Shown: positions 4,241 to 7,113 of the stretch, piece by piece
Numbering within the stretch: position 1 is the first letter of the stretch
Layout: the number at the start of each line of letters is the position of its first letter
Origin: JBBRCX01 sp038204465
GTDB lineage: Bacteria; Planctomycetota; Phycisphaerae; Tepidisphaerales; Tepidisphaeraceae
Reading direction: 5' to 3'
NCBI GenBank assembly: GCA_038204465.1
Contig: JBBRCX010000162.1
Coordinates: 1 to 7,113, forward strand
DNA: 7,113 nucleotides
Made by a program: the position numbers and the translations under genes
Notes under the pieces: model-generated
Databases searched by the model: none
Told to the model about the DNA's origin: nothing
Seen by the model: only the letters and a program-made list of their open reading frames with translations

Positions 4241-6016
4241 ATGCGCAAGTCCATGCCGGGCCACGAGTTGTTGCCCTCTTCGCTGCTCACGCTGACGACT
4301 CTGGAGCGAGGCGACGCCGGTTGGACGGTGTTCGCCCACGGGCCAGACCATGCGCGCTGCCCCCGTTGCCGTCAGGTATCGAGCGCCCGTCATAGTCATT
4401 ACAAAGATTTGCCGGCCTCGGGGGCGGCTGTGTCGCTGCGGGTACGGGTTGGACGCTGGCGCTGTCGTCAGCCAGGATGCGTGGTCCGCTTTTTCACGAG
4501 CGCGTTGCCGGGCGTCGCGGAGGCCTATGGCCGTCGCACGAGCCGGGCGGAGGTGGTGACGGAGTTGATCGGCCAGGCGTGCGGCGGGCGAGCCGGTGAA
4601 CGGCTCTTGGGTCGGCTTGGTCTGCCGGTGAGTGACGACACCATTGTGCGGCGGCTCAAGAAACGCGCACGTCCCGTCGCCGTCGCCGCGCGCGTCGTCG
4701 GCGTGGATGAATGGGCGAAGCGCACAGGGTTGCACTACGGCACGATCGTCGTGGACCTGGAAAGCCGCACGGTCGTCGACGTGTTGGATACCTACGACGT
4801 CGAGGCCGTCGAGCACTGGTTCGCGGCCCACCCGGCGATCCACACCATTTGTCGGGACCGCAATGGGCGGTACGCCAAGGCCGCTCACCGTGGTGCGCCG
4901 GCCGCCACCCAAGTCGCCGATCGCTTTCATCTCGTCCAGAATCTGCGCGAGACCATTGAGCGGGAACTCGCCGTGCACCGTGCGCATCTGCGCGTCGCGC
5001 CCGACGGGCCGGTCGTACCGACCGCTCCTGTGAGCCCGTCAGGCGTTCAACCGATCGTCACCCTTCCAGTGACCGCGCGCGAGCGGTGGCTCTGGCCGGC
5101 GCGGCGACTGGCCCTGGACACCGAGATCGCGCGGCAGCGCCGTCAAGAGCGGCAGGATCTGTTTGACCGGTTCAAGACCTTACAGGCGACCAAGCTCCCG
5201 ATGAGCGTCATTGCGCGACAACTCGACTTCAACCGACGACGATTGGACCGGTGGGCCAAAGTCGATACCTTGCCGGCTCGCAGTGTGATGCCCTCGCGTC
5301 CGCGCAGCGCCGAACCCTTCCGCGCGTACCTGCGCCAGCGCTGGGAGGTGGGCTATCGGAATGGGCGGCTGTTGTTTGAGGAGATTCAGGCCTTGGGGTA
5401 TACCGGGACCCACAAGAGCGTGAACAAGCTGGTCTCGCCCTGGCGCGTGGGGAATGTCGCCTACGAATCTCACGCCCCGTTTCCACTCCTCCCACCGAAC
5501 AGGTCAACGTCGGCCACCGACACACCGGCCACGCCGACGGCGCCGTCACGCACCGACCCGACCGCGCGGCAGATCTCCCCGCAAATCGCCGCGGCCTTGC
5601 TGGCCAAGCCACGACCGGAGCTCACCGGCCCCCAAGGCGCGATCGTCGATGCCCTGAAGGCGGGGTGTCCGGGCTACGCGGTGATGCGACCATTGATGTT
5701 GGGCTTCCGGTCACTGTTGCGACAGCCCACGACCCCCAGCCAGAAGGTGCGTACCACCGTCGCCTTGCACCGGTGGATGGACCGCGCGCAGGCGACGGGC
5801 ATCCGATCCCTGCAGAACTTTGTGGAGCGATTGCGCCGGGATGTTTCGGCCGTCGAAGCGGCCGTCATCACACGATGGAGCAATGGCCCCGTCGAAGGGC
5901 ACGTCAATCGACTGAAGACGCTCAAGCGCCAAATGTACGGGAGGGCTGGCGTCGAACTCCTCCGCGCTCGGCTGATTCCGCTTCCAACAGTCCCGGCTGC
6001 CCAGCAACGAGAATGA
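4241..6016 (+). CDS. ISL3-family DDE transposase, 591 aa
   Basis: The protein excises and inserts the element. The N-terminal zinc finger (zf-ISL3) shows Cys pairs C40/C43 and C75/C80. A helix-turn-helix with SDDTIVRRLKK follows (131-141). The DDE domain starts at VVGVDEWAKR, with catalytic D156. YGTIVVDLES and HPAIHTICRDRNGRYAK follow (D206), then GAPAATQVADRFHLVQNLR (218-236), a hallmark of the family. Residues ~312-345 form a second helix-turn-helix (MSVIARQL...RLDRWAK). The last catalytic residue is E552 in WSNGPVEGHVNRLKTLKRQM. No stop or frameshift is seen. ATG 4241 gives a normal N-terminus. A TTG at 4208 would start inside the IRL and is less likely. No clear ribosome binding site is seen. 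The TGA stop lies inside the right inverted repeat. Confidence 0.93.
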   Translation: MRKSMPGHELLPSSLLTLTTLERGDAGWTVFAHGPDHARCPRCRQVSSARHSHYKDLPASGAAVSLRVRVGRWRCRQPGCVVRFFTSALPGVAEAYGRRTSRAEVVTELIGQACGGRAGERLLGRLGLPVSDDTIVRRLKKRARPVAVAARVVGVDEWAKRTGLHYGTIVVDLESRTVVDVLDTYDVEAVEHWFAAHPAIHTICRDRNGRYAKAAHRGAPAATQVADRFHLVQNLRETIERELAVHRAHLRVAPDGPVVPTAPVSPSGVQPIVTLPVTARERWLWPARRLALDTEIARQRRQERQDLFDRFKTLQATKLPMSVIARQLDFNRRRLDRWAKVDTLPARSVMPSRPRSAEPFRAYLRQRWEVGYRNGRLLFEEIQALGYTGTHKSVNKLVSPWRVGNVAYESHAPFPLLPPNRSTSATDTPATPTAPSRTDPTARQISPQIAAALLAKPRPELTGPQGAIVDALKAGCPGYAVMRPLMLGFRSLLRQPTTPSQKVRTTVALHRWMDRAQATGIRSLQNFVERLRRDVSAVEAAVITRWSNGPVEGHVNRLKTLKRQMYGRAGVELLRARLIPLPTVPAAQQRE

Positions 6017-6027
6017 GGGAGAACCCC
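6001..6027 (-). repeat. ISL3 right inverted repeat (IRR), containing the transposase stop
   Basis: The plus strand reads ccagcaacgagaatgaggga followed by gaacccc, the inverse of 4188-4214 with two mismatches. The transposase TGA (6014-6016) lies within it, so the last codons of the gene are also terminal-repeat sequence. Confidence 0.9.
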
Positions 6028-6043
6028 CGGGCCGCGGGACAGC

Positions 6044-6286
6044 ATGCTTTATTCAGCCGCCGCGATTCTATTGATGGCATGGCTATTCGGTCTTGTCGGT
6101 GCTCAACCCCTCGATCCGTTCGTTCACCTGCGGCTCGTGGTCGCGGCGCTGCTGTTCCTCGGGTTCAGTCTGCAGGGCCGGTACCGTTCATATCTGCTAG
6201 GTCCCCCAGTGAGATCGCCCCACTTAATGGAATTTGCGGCCTCGATGAGCGCGCGAATACCGCGCCAACCATCGAGCGCACTTTAA
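6044..6286 (+). CDS. lmo0937-type small membrane protein, C-terminally extended or frameshifted
   Basis: The first ~45 residues, MLYSAAAILLMAWLFGLVGA then QPLDPFVHLRLVVAALLFLGFSLQGRYR, match the lmo0937/DUF5670 pattern: a Met-Leu start, an aliphatic helix ending WLFGLVG, a short loop, FVH, a second aliphatic helix and a basic end. It is a two-helix inner-membrane protein of unknown role, often found near stress genes. The usual length is about 50 aa. Here the frame runs on for ~30 unrelated residues to 6286. A one-base shift would end it at a TAG at the normal place (around 6199), so a frameshift is likely. The start lies 17 bp from the IS end, and its ribosome binding site would have to fall in IS-derived or junction sequence. 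Confidence 0.65.
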   Translation: MLYSAAAILLMAWLFGLVGAQPLDPFVHLRLVVAALLFLGFSLQGRYRSYLLGPPVRSPHLMEFAASMSARIPRQPSSAL

Positions 6287-6325
6287 CGGCATTCGTGTTG
6301 CACTCAACCCGCCTCGGAGAATCTC

Positions 6326-6481
6326 ATGCTTTCTGCACTTGCGGTGCTCCTCGTGGTTGCGTGGCTGTTCGGACTTGTCGGCACCCATGCGTTCGGTGCA
6401 TTTGTTCACCTCCTATTAATCCTCGCGGTGGCGCTGTTTGTGATCGACATCATCGGTCGACGGCGCGCAATCGTGTCGTAA
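6326..6481 (+). CDS. lmo0937-type small membrane protein, 51 aa
   Basis: The frame runs from ATG 6326 to TAA (6479-6481), with GGAGA just upstream at proper spacing. The product MLSALAVLLVVAWLFGLVGT continues HAFGAFVHLLLILAVALFVI and ends DIIGRRRAIVS. It has two transmembrane helices joined by a short loop, with a conserved FVH and an arginine-rich cytoplasmic end, the full lmo0937/DUF5670 layout at the family's usual length. Function is not established. It is a paralogue of the upstream copy (shared WLFGLVG and FVHL) and the better preserved of the two. The pair likely arose by tandem duplication. Confidence 0.85.
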   Translation: MLSALAVLLVVAWLFGLVGTHAFGAFVHLLLILAVALFVIDIIGRRRAIVS

Positions 6482-6584
6482 CGGGGAGTTCTGAGGCGAG
6501 TCGGGAACTGAATTGCTGGACGTTGCGCTCAAAGTAGTTCATCGGCGATTTGATCTCCACCGCCGCTCTCCCCCGCCATCTCGC

Positions 6585-6893
6585 CCTCGCTGACGCCTTG
6601 GGCTTTGGCCATCGTGCGCGTACTCCAGTGCGTGGCCGCCGGCGGACGGGTCTTCAGCGTCGCGTCGACGATGGTGGCGACGTGGGCCACCGTGAAGTGT
6701 TTCCGCCAACCCTGACGGGGGGCATCGTGCAGCACCCCGCCAACACCAGCGCGAGGTAGCGCCGCAGCCAGCAATGGACGTGATTCCGGCTCAGCGCGGG
6801 CCGGGTCGCGACATGCGACGGCCGCACGCGATCGGCCGGCAGCAGGATGGACGCGCGCACCGCCAGTTTCTGCGGCGATGTACAGCGAATCAT
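6585..6893 (-). pseudogene. IS630-family transposase N-terminal fragment, frameshifted
   Basis: The first part (from 6893) reads CTSPQKLAVRASILL and ALSRNHVHCWLRRY, the helix-turn-helix of IS630 transposases. The match then jumps to another frame as AGVGGVLHDAPRQGW, KHFTVAHVATIVDATLK and ATHWSTRTMAKAQGVSE. ATHWSTR.MA is a hallmark of the family. The frame change lies near 6757-6765. Homology stops after GVSE (about 6585), so the whole DDE catalytic domain is missing, and a TAG precedes the ATG in frame, so the true N-terminus is missing too. It is inactive. No inverted repeats are seen around it. Confidence 0.8.
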
Positions 6894-7113
6894 GTACTAA
6901 GGATTCGTACGCATGAGACTGGCCGCACGAACGGGACGGCTTGAACCGCCAAGGGGATCGGTCGAACCGTGTCCGCGGCCGTTCCCATGCGATGGGCGAA
7001 CGGCTGTGCACGTTAGCCGGCGGGTGACGCTTACGGTCGCGCGAGCGCTGGTGGCGCTTCCGATGACGGACGCGGAGGCGGGGTCCTTCGTCAGTCCTAT
7101 TCCGGGCCATCAT
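6894..7113. other. Right-edge stretch, no recognised gene
   Basis: A plus-strand frame is open from ATG 6913 to the window edge (67 codons, MRLAARTGRLEPPRGSVEPC onward). The opposite strand is also open, as expected in GC-rich DNA. No motif, ribosome binding site or family is recognised. It could be debris of the IS630 insertion site or the start of a gene beyond the window. Confidence 0.3.

Larger units (their letters stand above)
4188..6027 (+). mobile_element. Complete ISL3-family insertion sequence, 1840 bp
   Basis: The element is bounded by a 27-bp inverted repeat pair (4188-4214 and 6001-6027) with 25 matching positions and encloses a single full-length ISL3-type transposase. The two ends and the intact gene suggest it is, or was recently, mobile. 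ISL3 elements usually leave 8-bp target duplications. Here the flanking octamers differ (gcatcttc on the left, cgggccgc on the right), so a later deletion or recombination at one side is likely. The left flank is a dienelactone hydrolase fragment and the right flank is an unrelated small membrane gene, which supports rearrangement. Confidence 0.88.

Noticed and set aside
3676..4395. 239-codon plus-strand open frame
   Set aside because: It is antisense to the dienelactone hydrolase remnant and runs through the IS left end, with no motifs of its own.
4199..4987. 262-codon minus-strand open frame
   Set aside because: It lies antisense to the well-supported ISL3 transposase and reads as Arg/Ala/Asp-rich filler with no motifs.
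5665..6537. 290-codon plus-strand open frame crossing the IS end
   Set aside because: It overlaps the transposase C-terminus, the inverted repeat and both lmo0937-type genes in another frame; no family resemblance.

Overview
This is a GC-rich window of eroded accessory DNA from a free-living bacterium. The mix of small genes suggests a soil-type organism, with Acidobacteriota as the first guess: an orphan microcompartment shell gene, paired lmo0937-type small membrane proteins, a secreted protein with a VTVxGCV start, and a short 'MPGLKLT' winged-helix-like protein. That assignment rests on remembered family character, not on any search. No rRNA, tRNA or CRISPR array is visible.

Layout, left to right. 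(1) 1-1180: the tail of a plus-strand gene meets a minus-strand run of very small genes across a 48-bp stack of three hairpins. The minus-strand genes are a 65-aa protein, a truncated DUF7662-like protein, and a tight group of 21, 37 and 92 codons. (2) 1180-1930: about 460 bp without a convincing gene but with a short tandem motif at 1450-1483, then a clear minus-strand BMC-H shell gene. (3) 1932-2890: largely non-coding or broken. It holds the C-terminal piece of a fatty acid hydroxylase/sterol desaturase and a hydrophobic frame. A 75-bp palindromic element with 22-bp arms sits exactly between them. (4) 2891-3647: two minus-strand genes that look intact, a secreted 151-aa protein with an excellent ribosome binding site and a 76-aa winged-helix-like protein. 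(5) 3895-6027: the C-terminal end of a dienelactone hydrolase, inactivated by an in-frame TGA and cut off by a complete-looking ISL3-family insertion sequence. That IS has a 591-aa transposase, matching 27-bp inverted repeats and no target duplication. (6) 6044-6481: two tandem lmo0937-type small membrane protein genes. (7) 6585-6893: a frameshifted, truncated IS630-family transposase on the minus strand, then unassigned sequence to the window edge.

The genes do not form one pathway. Two transposase loci, two or more truncated enzymes, missing partner halves and palindromic spacers point to a region of repeated insertion, deletion and decay. I found no convincing new multi-gene system. The items most worth checking are the 75-bp palindromic element, the orphan shell protein and the compact minus-strand group at 712-1176.
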